From Clostridiales bacterium (lineage in GTDB: Bacteria > Bacillota > Clostridia > Oscillospirales > Oscillospiraceae), in NCBI GenBank assembly GCA_004554585.1, contig SFLH01000016.1:1-64000 (forward strand): a stretch of 64,000 nucleotides of DNA, given 5' to 3'. Position numbers and translations under genes: made by a program. The notes beneath the pieces are model-generated. The model was not told the DNA's origin. It saw only the letters and a list, made by a program, of their open reading frames with translations, and made no database searches. How positions within the stretch are numbered: position 1 is the first letter of the stretch; each line of letters starts with the position of its first letter. Below are positions 51,469 to 59,880 of this stretch, in pieces.

Positions 51469-52794
51469 ATGAAAAAACGAGTTGTCAGCCTGGTCATGGC
51501 CCTGTGCCTGGCCGTTTCCCTGCTCCCCGGCGCCCTGGCGGCGGGAGGCCATCCCTTCACCGACGTGCCCGCCAGCCACTGGGCCAATGACGCGGTGACC
51601 TATGTGTACGAGAACGACCTGATGGACGGCGTGGACAGCACCACCTTCTCCCCCGATGGCACCACCACCCGGGCCATGGTGGTCACCGTCCTCTACCGCC
51701 TGGCGGGCCAGCCCGCCGCCAACTGGGCCAACCCCTTTGTAGACGTGCCCGCCGGCGTCTGGTTCCACGACGCCGTCACCTGGGCCTGGGAGAACGACGT
51801 GGTCAACGGCACCTCCTCCTCCGTCTTCTCCCCCAACCAGGCCATCACCCGGGAGCAGCTGGCGGTGATCCTCTACCGCTACGCCGGCAGCCAGGGCTAT
51901 GACGTGACCACCTCGGCCAACCTCTCCGGCTATCAGGACGCCGGCCAGATCAGTTCCTATGCCGAGCAGGCCATGGCCTGGGCTTGCGGCACGGGCCTGC
52001 TCACCGGCACCACCAGCACCACCCTCAGCCCCAAGGGCACTGCCACCCGGGCCCAGGTGGCCACCATCCTCTCCCGGTTCTGCCAGACCATGATCCCCGG
52101 CGGCTACGTCAGCCACGCGCACATGGTGGCCAACCTGAAGAACTCCTCCCTGCCCAAGAAGGATACCTTGGCGGCCATGGCCCAGGTCCTGCTGGACGAC
52201 GGCTTCGCCCCGGCCTTCGTGGCCGGCCTGCTGGGCAACATCATCGAGGAGGGGGCCTGCGGCATCTTCGAGAGCTCGGCCTACATCACCCGGCCGGAGC
52301 TGGAGCCCGATTACCTGCTGTACATGGATGAGAACTACGACTACCGCAACATCTACTCCGGCCAGTACATCTACAACGGCTTCAGCATTTCCGATGTGTA
52401 CAACATCATCCTGGAGCTGGGCCCCGGCGGGGCCAACGGCCGGGGCAGCTGCTTCGGCCTGGGCTGCATGCAGTGGACCTCCTACAACCGCATCAAGAAC
52501 CTGCTGGAAAACTACATGGAGGCCGCCGACGGCGCCGACACCATCACCTTGGCGCAGACCCAGGAGGCTGAGGGCATCACCATCAGCCAGGAGCTCCAGG
52601 GGACCTACAAGAGTGTCTACACCTCTTGGCAGTCCGCCAACCCCGACCAGAACACCGAGGAGGCCGCCTTTGCCGCCGGTGTCAAGGTGTGCGTGAGCTA
52701 CGGCATCCCCGTGGGCTACAACACCGAGGAAGTCCAGAACACCCGGGGGAACAACTCTGTGGAGGTCTATCAGGTGATGATGGGCCAGAAGTGA
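51469..52794 (+). CDS. SLH-domain protein with phage-tail-lysozyme-like domain
   Basis: The 441-residue secreted protein has a signal peptide (~1-25), three SLH repeats (~27-210) and a C-terminal ~220-residue domain. In it FVAGLLGNIIEEGACGIFE and FGLGCMQWTSYNRIKNLL match the phage tail lysozyme pattern (catalytic Glu after the LLGNI helix, then the GxxQW segment). It is probably a cell-wall-anchored muramidase-type hydrolase. The SLH part is closely similar to the preceding interrupted gene, pointing to tandem duplication. A strong terminator follows. Confidence 0.82.
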   Translation: MKKRVVSLVMALCLAVSLLPGALAAGGHPFTDVPASHWANDAVTYVYENDLMDGVDSTTFSPDGTTTRAMVVTVLYRLAGQPAANWANPFVDVPAGVWFHDAVTWAWENDVVNGTSSSVFSPNQAITREQLAVILYRYAGSQGYDVTTSANLSGYQDAGQISSYAEQAMAWACGTGLLTGTTSTTLSPKGTATRAQVATILSRFCQTMIPGGYVSHAHMVANLKNSSLPKKDTLAAMAQVLLDDGFAPAFVAGLLGNIIEEGACGIFESSAYITRPELEPDYLLYMDENYDYRNIYSGQYIYNGFSISDVYNIILELGPGGANGRGSCFGLGCMQWTSYNRIKNLLENYMEAADGADTITLAQTQEAEGITISQELQGTYKSVYTSWQSANPDQNTEEAAFAAGVKVCVSYGIPVGYNTEEVQNTRGNNSVEVYQVMMGQK

Positions 52795-52831
52795 GGGCAC
52801 TTGCCTTTGGACAAGCCCCAGAAAAACAGCG

Positions 52832-52870
52832 AAAACGTGCCGCGGAAGCGTTCCGCGGCACGTTTTTTCA
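52832..52870 (+). terminator. Terminator after the SLH genes
   Basis: The stem aacgtgccgcggaa / ttccgcggcacgtt is followed by TTTT. Confidence 0.9.
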
Positions 52871-52888
52871 TTCTTTGGAAAGGGGGGA

Positions 52889-54526
52889 TCACCCCTGGCC
52901 GAAGAAGAGGGCCAGGTCCTCTTCCACGGTGCCGATGCCGGCGATGCCGAAGTTCTCCACCAGCACCTTGGCCACGTTGGGGCTGAGGAAGGCGGGCAGG
53001 GTGGGCCCTAAGTGGATGTTCTTCACCCCCAGATAGAGCAGGGCCAGCAGGACGATGACCGCCTTCTGCTCATACCAGGCGATGTTGTAGACGATGGGCA
53101 GGTCGTTGATGTCGTCCAGGCCAAAGACCTCTTTGAGCTTCAGGGCGATGAGGGCCAGGGAGTAGGAGTCGTTGCACTGGCCGGCGTCCAGCACCCGGGG
53201 AATGCCCCCGATCTCCCCCAGGGGGAGCTTGTTGTACTTGTATTTGGCGCAGCCGGCGGTGAGGATCACCGTGTCCTGGGGCAGGGCCTTGGCAAAGTCC
53301 GTGTAGTAGTTCCGGCTCTTGGCCCGGCCGTCGCAGCCAGCCATGACCACGAACTTCTGGATGGCGCCGCTCTTCACGGCCTGCACCACCTTGTCGGCCA
53401 GGGCGAAGACCTGCTCGTGAGCAAAGCCCCCCACGATCTCCCCGGTCTCCAGCTCCTTGGGGGGTGCGCACCTCTTGGCGTGGGCGATGAGGGCGGAGAA
53501 ATCCTTCTCCTCCCCGATGCCGCCGGGGATGTGGACGCAGCCGGGCCAGCCCGCCGCACCGGTGGTATACAGCCTGTCCCGATAGCTGGGGGCGGGGGGC
53601 ACGATGCAGTTGGTGGTCATGAGGATGGGGCCGTGGAAGGCGGCGAACTCCTCTTTCTGCTGCCACCAGGCGTTGCCGTAGTTGCCCACAAAGTGGGGGT
53701 ACTTCTGGAAGGCGGGGTAGTAGTGGGCGGGGAGCATCTCTGAGTGGGTGTACACGTCCACCCCGGTGCCCTTCGTCTGCTCTAGGAGCATCTCCAGGTC
53801 CCGCAGGTCGTGGCCGGAGACCAGAATGCCGGGGTTCTTGCCCACCCCCAGCTTCACCTTGGTGATCTGGGGATGGCCATAGGCTTCGGTGTTGGCCTTG
53901 TCCAGCAAGGCCATGCCCGCCACGCCGTGCTTGCCGGTCTCCAGGGACAGGGCGGTGAGGGCCGCGGCGTCCAGGTTGTCGTCCAGGGTGGCCGCCAGGG
54001 CCCGCTGGAGGAAGGCGTCCACGGTTTCGTCCTCCTGCCCCAGGGCGTTGGCGTGCTTGGTGTAGGCTGCCAGCCCCTTCAGGCCGTAGGTGATGAGCTC
54101 CCGCAGGGAGCGGATGTCCTCGTCCTGGGTGGCCAGGACCCCCACGGTCTTAGCCCTCTCATCCCAGTCCCCGGACCCGTCCCAGCGGGCGGCGGCGGGC
54201 AGGGCGGCGGGGTCCTTCACCTGGGGCAGCAGCTGGGCCTTCCGGTCCAGGACGGCCTGGATGTCGGCCTGAATGCTCTCCTTGTCAAAGTTGGCGTTGG
54301 TGATGGTGACGAACAGGCTGTAAGTGATCTGGTGGTTGACCGCCGGGTCCACGGCGGTGCCCTGGCTCCGCAGGGCGGTGGTGACGGCGGCCAGGCCGCG
54401 GGTCACATCCACCAGCAGGTCCTGCATGGCGGCCACGTCGGGCTTTTTGCCGCACACGCCGGAGACGGTGCAGCCCTGGCAGCGGGCGGTCTCTTGACAT
54501 TGATAGCAAAACATGTTCTGTTCCAT
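52889..54526 (-). CDS. hcp: Hybrid-cluster protein (hydroxylamine/NO reductase)
   Basis: Hcp reduces hydroxylamine or nitric oxide and is part of nitrosative-stress defence. The 545-residue protein has the N-terminal cysteine set C-x2-C-x8-C-x5-C (CYQCQETARCQGC, VCGK) for the [4Fe-4S] cluster and later ligands of the hybrid cluster (VSGHDLRD, TTNCIVPP, WPGCVHIPGG, TAGCAKYKYN and LDAGQCNDSY). The ATG at 54526 follows acggaggt. It lies 52 bases behind a cupin gene. Confidence 0.96.
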   Translation of the reverse strand: MEQNMFCYQCQETARCQGCTVSGVCGKKPDVAAMQDLLVDVTRGLAAVTTALRSQGTAVDPAVNHQITYSLFVTITNANFDKESIQADIQAVLDRKAQLLPQVKDPAALPAAARWDGSGDWDERAKTVGVLATQDEDIRSLRELITYGLKGLAAYTKHANALGQEDETVDAFLQRALAATLDDNLDAAALTALSLETGKHGVAGMALLDKANTEAYGHPQITKVKLGVGKNPGILVSGHDLRDLEMLLEQTKGTGVDVYTHSEMLPAHYYPAFQKYPHFVGNYGNAWWQQKEEFAAFHGPILMTTNCIVPPAPSYRDRLYTTGAAGWPGCVHIPGGIGEEKDFSALIAHAKRCAPPKELETGEIVGGFAHEQVFALADKVVQAVKSGAIQKFVVMAGCDGRAKSRNYYTDFAKALPQDTVILTAGCAKYKYNKLPLGEIGGIPRVLDAGQCNDSYSLALIALKLKEVFGLDDINDLPIVYNIAWYEQKAVIVLLALLYLGVKNIHLGPTLPAFLSPNVAKVLVENFGIAGIGTVEEDLALFFGQG

Positions 54527-54578
54527 AAAAACCTCCGTTTGTCGAAGCGAACGAATTTCCTGTGTCCCGGCGCCTGGG

Positions 54579-54911
54579 TCAAAAGACCACCACCAGGAGC
54601 ATCTTGAAGTTCTCCTGCCCATAGACGCTGTGGGGATGACCGGCGGGCATGACGATGGACTGGCCCTGGTGCAGCAGGAAGTCCTCTCCGTCGACGGTGA
54701 TCTTCCCCAACCCCTCCAGGCAGGTGACGAAGGCGTCCCCCTGGGAGGCGTGAGTGCTGATCTCCTCCCCCTGCCAGAAGGCGAAGAGGGTGATGCTCAC
54801 GGCGGCGTTCTGGGCCAGGGTCTTGCTGACGATCTGGCCCTCCTGGCAGGGAACCTGGTCCTTCAGGGTCAGGACTTGGCCCTGGACAATGTTTTTCAGT
54901 TTTTCTTCCAT
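54579..54911 (-). CDS. Single-domain cupin
   Basis: The 110-residue protein is a small beta-barrel cupin. Metal ligands would be His in ISTHASQGDAFV and His in MPAGHPHSVYG, a reduced set. Its gene precedes hcp and probably shares its promoter: TATAAT at 54994-54999 on the minus strand with a weak -35. A role as sensor or accessory in nitrosative or metal stress is suggested only by context. The ATG follows aaaggagg. Confidence 0.85.
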   Translation of the reverse strand: MEEKLKNIVQGQVLTLKDQVPCQEGQIVSKTLAQNAAVSITLFAFWQGEEISTHASQGDAFVTCLEGLGKITVDGEDFLLHQGQSIVMPAGHPHSVYGQENFKMLLVVVF

Positions 54912-55067
54912 AGCGGGGAAACCTCCTTTTGGGGATTGTCCGCCGGCGGTGCCCCGCCGGCCTCCCGCCTGCTCCGGCGGGTTTGTTGGGCCCATTATAC
55001 CCGGCCGGCGGCGGAGTGTATGTTGTCTTTCCAACAAAATCCCCGTCTCCCAACCTTTTTTTGCAAA

Positions 55068-55103
55068 AAAACCGCCCACCGGGGGTTCCGGCGGGCGGTT
55101 TGG
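55068..55103 (-). terminator. Terminator after typA
   Basis: The minus-strand stem ccgcccgccgg / ccggtgggcgg (mismatch tolerated) is followed by T7, twelve bases after the typA stop. Confidence 0.85.
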
Positions 55104-55114
55104 TCGGTTGTGGG

Positions 55115-56909
55115 TTACAGGTTCTGATATTTCTTGTTCCCCTTCAGGGCCTTCATGCGGATCTCATGGTTGAGGATGCGCTTGCGCAGGCGGAGGTTTT
55201 CGGGGGTGACCTCCAGCAGCTCGTCGTCGGCCAGGAACTCCAGGCACTGCTCCAGGCTCAGGTTCCGGGGGGGCACCAGGCGCAGGGCCTCGTCGGAGCC
55301 GGAGGCCCGCATGTTGGTCAGCTGCTTCTTCCGGCAGACGTTGACGGTGATGTCCTCGCTCTTGGGGGTCTCGCCCACCACCATGCCGCCGTAGACGGGC
55401 ACGCCGGGGCCGATGAACAGGGCGCCCCGTTCCTGGGCAGCCCACAGGCCGTAGGTTACCGACTCTCCGGTCTCAAAGGCGATGAGGCTGCCGGAGTTGC
55501 GGCGGTTCAGCTCTCCCTTATAGGGGGCGTAGGAGTCGAAGACGGAGGCCATGATGCCCTCCCCCTTGGTGTCGGTAAGGAATTCGTTGCGGTAGCCGAA
55601 CAGGCCCCGGGCGGGGACTAAGAACTCGATCTTCATCCGGGTGCCCACGGGGGTCATCTCCAGCAGGTCCCCCTTTCGGGAGCCCATCTTCTCGATGACG
55701 GCCCCCACTGCGTCGGCGGGCACGTCTACCACCAGGCGCTCCATGGGCTCGCACTTGACCCCGTCGATCTCCTGGTAGAGCACCCGGGGGGGCGAGACCT
55801 GGAACTCATAGCCCTCCCGGCGCATGGTCTCGATGAGGATGGACAGGTGCATCTCCCCCCGGCCGGCCACGTTGAAGGCCTCGGTGGAGTCGGTGTCGCT
55901 CACCCGCAGGGAGACGTCCTTCAAGGTCTCCCGCATGAGCCGGTCCCGCAGGTTCCGGGAGGTGACGTACTTGCCCTCACGCCCGGCGAAGGGGGAGTCG
56001 TTGACGGAGAAGGTCATCTCCATGGTAGGGGCGGAGATCTTCACAAAGGGCAGGGGCTCGGTCAGGCCCGCGGCGCACACGGTGTCGCCGATGGTGATGT
56101 CCCCGATGCCCGACAGGGCGATGATGTTGCCGGCGGAGGCCTCGGTGACGGGCACCCGGGCCAGCCCCTCGAACTGGTAGAGGCTGACGGCCTTGGCCTT
56201 GCGGCTCTGCTCCGGGTCGTGGTAGTTGCAGACGGTGATCTCCTGGTTCTGCTTGATGATGCCCTGCTCGATGCGGCCGATGGCGATGCGGCCCACAAAC
56301 TCGTTGTAGTCGATGGAGGAGACCAGCATCTGGAAGGGCTTGTCCACCTCGGCTTCGGGGGCGGGGATGTAGCTGAGGATGGTCTCAAAGAGGGGCTGCA
56401 GGTCGGTGCCCAGCACGTCGGGGTCCTTGGAGCAGATGCCCTGGCGGGCAGAGCAGAAGAGCATGGGGGAGTCCAGCTGCTCGTCGGTGGCGTCCAGGTC
56501 CAGCAGCAGCTCCAGCACCTCGTCCATGACCTCGTGGATGCGCTGGTCGGGCCGGTCGATCTTGTTGATGACCACGATCACCCGGTGGCCCAGGTCCAGG
56601 GCCCGGGAGAGGACGAAGCGGGTCTGGGGCATGGGGCCCTCGGCGGCGTCCACCAGCAGGATGACGCCGTTGACCATCTTCAGGATGCGCTCCACCTCGC
56701 CGCCGAACGCCATACTGAATGGCGGTGTTCTTGGCCAGGATGGTGATGCCGCGCTCCCGCTCCAGGTCGCCGGAGTCCATGACCCGGTCCTTGACCTCCT
56801 GGTTTTCCCGGAAGGCGCCGCCCTGCTTGAGCATCTCGTCCACCAGGGTGGTCTTCCCGTGGTCGACGTGGGCGATGATGGCAATGTTTCTCAGTGATTC
56901 GTTCCGCAC
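55115..56909 (-). pseudogene. typA: TypA/BipA GTPase with internal deletion and frameshift
   Basis: TypA is a ribosome-associated translational GTPase. The 5' frame (from GTG 56909) gives NIAIIAHVDHGKTTLVDEML (G1) through ERGITILAKNTAIQYG. The 3' frame takes up at GGEVERILKMVNGVILLVDAAEGPMPQTR and runs normally through NKIDRPDQR (G4) to the C terminus. The intervening ~15 codons, which should contain the G3 motif DTPGH, are missing, and the frames differ. A loss of ~44 bases at about position 56713 explains both. As written no functional TypA is made; an assembly deletion is an equal possibility. Confidence 0.85.
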
Positions 56910-56972
56910 AGATCTGCACCTCATATCTATTCTATAGAACTTCTTTGTATTCTAAACCAATCGCAACACATT

Positions 56973-57001
56973 ATTATACGATAGGAAAAGTGGATTTTCA
57001 A
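56973..57001 (-). promoter_or_regulatory. Promoter of typA
   Basis: On the minus strand TTGAAA and TATAAT are separated by 17 bases, about 65 bases ahead of the typA start. Confidence 0.75.
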
Positions 57002-57103
57002 GGGGGAACTTTGCTTCCTTTTGCCGTTCCGGGGCGTTTTGTTCTGTCAAAGGGGACCAAACCCCGGGCTGAAGAAACTTTTTTGTTTTTTTTGAAAAAA
57101 GAC

Positions 57104-57157
57104 TTGACAACGGGAAGAATTGTGCTATTGTATTATACGTACAGTACAACAATACAA
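57104..57157 (+). promoter_or_regulatory. Promoter and dyad upstream of the GntR-ABC operon
   Basis: TTGACA (57104) and TATTGT (57126) are separated by 16 bases. Starting in the -10 box, ttgtatt (57128-57134) and aatacaa (57151-57157) form an inverted repeat over the probable transcription start, a likely binding site for the GntR-type repressor encoded first in the operon. Confidence 0.6.
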
Positions 57158-57203
57158 AAATACAGTTGCGGGCCCCGCCCGCAGCAAACAAGGAGGGATG
57201 GCA

Positions 57204-57584
57204 ATGGCATGGCAGTTTCGCAATGACATCCCCATCTACACCCAGCTGATCGCCCAGATCCAGCAGCAGATCGTCAGCGGCGCTCTGCTGCCGGGGGAGC
57301 GCCTGCCCTCGGTGCGGGACCTGGCCGCCGAGGCGGGGGTCAACCCCAACACCATGCAGCGGGCCATGATGGAGATGGAGCGGGAGGAGCTGGTACACAG
57401 CCAGCGCACCGCGGGCCGGTTCGTCACGGAGGATGCCCAGCGGATCCGGCAGCTGAGAGAGTCCATGGCCCGGCAGCGGGTGAAGGAATTTTTGGAGGGC
57501 ATGTATCTCTTGGGTTTCCAGACCGAGGAGATTGTGGCCTTTGTGCAGAAGGAAGGAGAGAATCATGAACATTCTGGAGTGTAA
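57204..57584 (+). CDS. GntR-family repressor (YtrA type)
   Basis: The 126-residue protein has the N-terminal GntR winged helix (PIYTQLIAQIQQQIVSG, LPSVRDLAAEAGVNPNTMQRAM) and only a short C-terminal helical tail, as in the YtrA subfamily. These usually repress an adjacent ABC transporter operon, which is exactly the arrangement here. The ATG at 57204 follows aaggaggg. The next gene begins 20 bases before its stop. Confidence 0.92.
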   Translation: MAWQFRNDIPIYTQLIAQIQQQIVSGALLPGERLPSVRDLAAEAGVNPNTMQRAMMEMEREELVHSQRTAGRFVTEDAQRIRQLRESMARQRVKEFLEGMYLLGFQTEEIVAFVQKEGENHEHSGV

Positions 57585-58260
57585 GGGCCTGACCAAGCGC
57601 TTCGGGGCAATGACGGCCTTGGACGGGGTGAACCTGTCTGTGGAGCCGGGGAAGATCGTGGGCCTGCTGGGCCCCAACGGCAGCGGCAAGACCACCCTGA
57701 TCAAGCTGGCCAACGGCCTGCTGGTGCCCACCATGGGGCAGATTTGGATCAATGGGCGCGCCCCGGGGAAGGAGAGCCACGCTATGGTCTCCTATCTGCC
57801 CGAGCGCACCAGCCTGCCCCTGTGGATGACCGTCAAGCAGCTGCAGGACTTTTACGAGGATTTTTACACCGATTTCCAGCGCCAGCGCAGCAGCGAGATG
57901 CTCGACCGGCTGGAGATCTCCCCCAAGCAGCGGATGAAGCAGATGTCCAAGGGCACCCGGGAAAAGGTCCAGCTGATCCTGGCCATGAGCCGCCAGGCCA
58001 AGCTCTACCTGCTCGATGAGCCTATTGGCGGGGTGGACCCGGCCGCCCGGGACTATATCCTGGATACCATCATCCGCAACTACAACCCGGAGGCCTCTGT
58101 TATTATCTCCACCCACCTCATTGCCGACGTGGAGAAGGTGCTCGACGAGGTGATCTTCATCGACCGGGGACAGATCCTCTTCCAGTCCACGGTGGACGCC
58201 ATCCGGGAGGAGAAGGGCATGAGCGTGGACGCGTTGTTCCGGGAGGTGTACAAATGCTGA
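57565..58260 (+). CDS. ABC transporter ATP-binding protein
   Basis: The 231-residue ABC ATPase has Walker A GPNGSGKTT, a non-canonical signature MSKGTREKVQLILA in place of LSGGQ, Walker B LYLLDEPIGGVDPA and the switch ISTHL. It pairs with the permease downstream (overlap of seven bases) to form a bacitracin/lantibiotic-type or general ABC-2 exporter controlled by the GntR protein. The substrate is unknown. Confidence 0.92.
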   Translation: MNILECKGLTKRFGAMTALDGVNLSVEPGKIVGLLGPNGSGKTTLIKLANGLLVPTMGQIWINGRAPGKESHAMVSYLPERTSLPLWMTVKQLQDFYEDFYTDFQRQRSSEMLDRLEISPKQRMKQMSKGTREKVQLILAMSRQAKLYLLDEPIGGVDPAARDYILDTIIRNYNPEASVIISTHLIADVEKVLDEVIFIDRGQILFQSTVDAIREEKGMSVDALFREVYKC

Positions 58261-59081
58261 TCAAGTTGATAAAACATGAGTTTCGGGCCACGGCCCGGGT
58301 GATGATTCCGCTGTATCTGGTGACCATCCTGCTGGCCGTGATGACCCGGGTCAGCGACCTGTGGACCAAGATGGTGACCTTTGAGGGGCTGACGGGCCAG
58401 AGCTTTCTAGCGCTGATCTCGGGGATCATCTCGGTCGGCTTTGCACTGGCTCTCATCGCCACCTTTGTGGTGGCGGTGGTGCTGACCATCCAGCGGTTCC
58501 GCAGCAACCTGATGGCCGACGAGGGCTATGTGATGTTCACCCTGCCGGTGTCCACCCACAGCCTGGTGTGGTCGAAGCTCATCGTCTCCACGGTGTGGTT
58601 CCTGGGGGCGGTGGTCATCGACGTGGTGGCCATGATGACCCTGGTGGCCGACCTGGCCATGTTCCAGGAGATCGGACGGGTCTTTGAGGAGATTGCCCGG
58701 AATTTGACTGCTTACAATGTGGGCAATGGCATCCTCTTCCTGGTGGAGCTGGTGGTCCTCTTTGTGGTGGTCTGCCTGGTAGCCTGCCTGGACTTCTACG
58801 CGCCGCTGGCCATTGGCCACAGCTTTGGCCAGCACAAGATGCTGCTGTCGGTGGCCTTCTTCTTCGCCATTCAGGTAGCGGTCCAGATCGTCTCTGGGAC
58901 CCTGCTCATGGCGGGGGTGCCCTATCTGAACTCCCTGAGTCTGTGGTTTTCCACCCAGGCCCAGCCCATGACGGTGGTGCATGGGATGATGTGGGGTTCG
59001 ATCGTGGTCTCGGCCATCTACGGCGCCATCCTCTACTGCCTGACCATTCGGATGCTCCACCGGCGTCTGAACCTGGAGTAA
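58254..59081 (+). CDS. ABC-2-type membrane subunit
   Basis: The 275-residue protein has six hydrophobic segments: ~15-35, 50-80, 110-135, 155-185, 195-225 and 235-265. It begins MLIKLIKHEFRAT, common in ABC-2 permeases next to YtrA regulators. It overlaps the ATPase gene by seven bases and is the last gene of the operon, followed by a terminator. Confidence 0.85.
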   Translation: MLIKLIKHEFRATARVMIPLYLVTILLAVMTRVSDLWTKMVTFEGLTGQSFLALISGIISVGFALALIATFVVAVVLTIQRFRSNLMADEGYVMFTLPVSTHSLVWSKLIVSTVWFLGAVVIDVVAMMTLVADLAMFQEIGRVFEEIARNLTAYNVGNGILFLVELVVLFVVVCLVACLDFYAPLAIGHSFGQHKMLLSVAFFFAIQVAVQIVSGTLLMAGVPYLNSLSLWFSTQAQPMTVVHGMMWGSIVVSAIYGAILYCLTIRMLHRRLNLE

Positions 59082-59096
59082 GATCCTTTGAAAAGC

Positions 59097-59139
59097 GGAA
59101 ACCGTCCCCCCGGCGCTTGGCTGGGGGGACGGTTTTTTG
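59097..59139 (+). terminator. Terminator of the GntR-ABC operon
   Basis: The stem aaccgtcccccc / ggggggacggtt with a short loop is followed by TTTTTT. Confidence 0.9.
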
Positions 59140-59145
59140 CGGGGG

Positions 59146-59508
59146 TCAAGGGGCGGGGGTCCGCCAGCGGGTACCTTCCACGGGGCCGTCGTACCCCCGG
59201 TTGCCGCAGCAGCGCTTGATGCCGCCGATATCTCGGACGTTAGTGTAGCCCATGGCCTTGAGCAGGCCGGCGGCCTTGGCGCTCTTGTCGCCGCCATAGG
59301 CGTAGACGAAGAGGGGGACGGACAGGTCGGGGAAGCGATCTTTGGCCTGCTCCAGCTCTTCCAGGGGGAGGTTTTCGCTCTGGGGAATGTGCCGCATGGT
59401 GTGCTGCCGCCGGGGGCGCACGTCCAGCAGCACCGCCCCGGGGGTCTCGTGGAAATCCCGCAGGCCCCGGTTGATGTCCAGGGAGAACAGACAAGACAGG
59501 ATGCTCAT
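59146..59508 (-). CDS. Rhodanese-fold protein lacking the catalytic cysteine
   Basis: The 120-residue single-domain rhodanese has the usual LDVRPRRQHTMRHIPQSENLP entry (given here in part) and a DIGGI end. The active-site loop reads VYAYGGDKSAKAA where active enzymes have VYCxxGxRS, so the sulfur-carrying Cys is Ala. It is therefore more likely a binding or sensor protein than a sulfurtransferase. The C-terminal extension has a CC pair (RCCGNRG). The ATG follows aaaggag. Confidence 0.8.
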   Translation of the reverse strand: MSILSCLFSLDINRGLRDFHETPGAVLLDVRPRRQHTMRHIPQSENLPLEELEQAKDRFPDLSVPLFVYAYGGDKSAKAAGLLKAMGYTNVRDIGGIKRCCGNRGYDGPVEGTRWRTPAP

Positions 59509-59604
59509 AATAAACTCCTTTCCATCGAGATGGTTTCTTCTTTGTCTGTATCATACCCGGCTGGACGGCGAAAAACTGTAACAGGGTCTCATTTCCCCTG
59601 TCGA

Positions 59605-59633
59605 TTGACAAACCCGCCGGGATGGGCTACAAT
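59605..59633 (+). promoter_or_regulatory. Promoter of the disrupted tRNA-Arg gene
   Basis: TTGACA and TACAAT with a 17-base spacer stand 14 bases before the tRNA-Arg 5' half. Confidence 0.75.
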
Positions 59634-59646
59634 GAAACCCACATCC

Positions 59647-59687
59647 GCCCCCGTACCTCACCAGGATAGAGGGTCCGCCTCCTAAGG
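59647..59687 (+). pseudogene. 5' half of a tRNA-Arg(CCT) gene
   Basis: The segment has an acceptor strand gcccccg, T-A at positions 8-9, a D-arm with paired cctc/gagg and the anticodon loop ctcctaa (anticodon CCT). After cctaagg the sequence no longer pairs with the anticodon stem, and no T-arm or CCA follows. It appears to be a host tRNA gene interrupted within the anticodon arm, a typical integration point. Confidence 0.6.
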
Positions 59688-59728
59688 TTGCGTTACAACG
59701 GCCACCTCAAAAAAAACTAAATAAGGGA

Positions 59729-59757
59729 TTGCAGTTCGACTTTGATCGGGCTATAAT
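59729..59757 (+). promoter_or_regulatory. Promoter ahead of the second tRNA-Arg-like copy
   Basis: TTGCAG and TATAAT are separated by 17 bases; the -10 box touches the degraded 5' end of the tRNA-like sequence. Confidence 0.6.
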
Positions 59758-59833
59758 CATATATCAGACACGTCGATAGAGCACACGCCTCCTAAGCGTG
59801 GGGTCGGAGGTTCAAATCCTCTTATGGACGCCA
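59755..59833 (+). tRNA. tRNA-Arg(CCT)-like gene with damaged 5' part
   Basis: The 3' part is good: anticodon stem cacgc/gcgtg, loop ctcctaa (CCT), T-arm ggagg/cctct-like, acceptor strand tatggac and CCA. The 5' acceptor (aatcata) pairs at only four to five positions, and the D-stem has lost about two bases (atcag where agctcag is expected). It shares the 11-base core cgcctcctaag with the half gene at 59647. It may be an attachment-site remnant rather than a working tRNA. Confidence 0.5.
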
Positions 59834-59841
59834 GTGAACAA

Positions 59842-59880
59842 CGCCGAAAGCCTTTGTTTTCAAGGGTTTTCGGCTTTTCT
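59842..59880 (+). terminator. Terminator after the tRNA-like copy
   Basis: The stem gccgaaa.cctt / aagg.ttttcggc is followed by TTTTCT. Confidence 0.65.

Noticed and set aside
50165..52100. CRISPR-like or tandem DNA repeats in the SLH genes
   Set aside because: The similarity reflects repeated SLH coding modules with diverged DNA, not short identical repeats with spacers. No CRISPR array was seen anywhere in the window.
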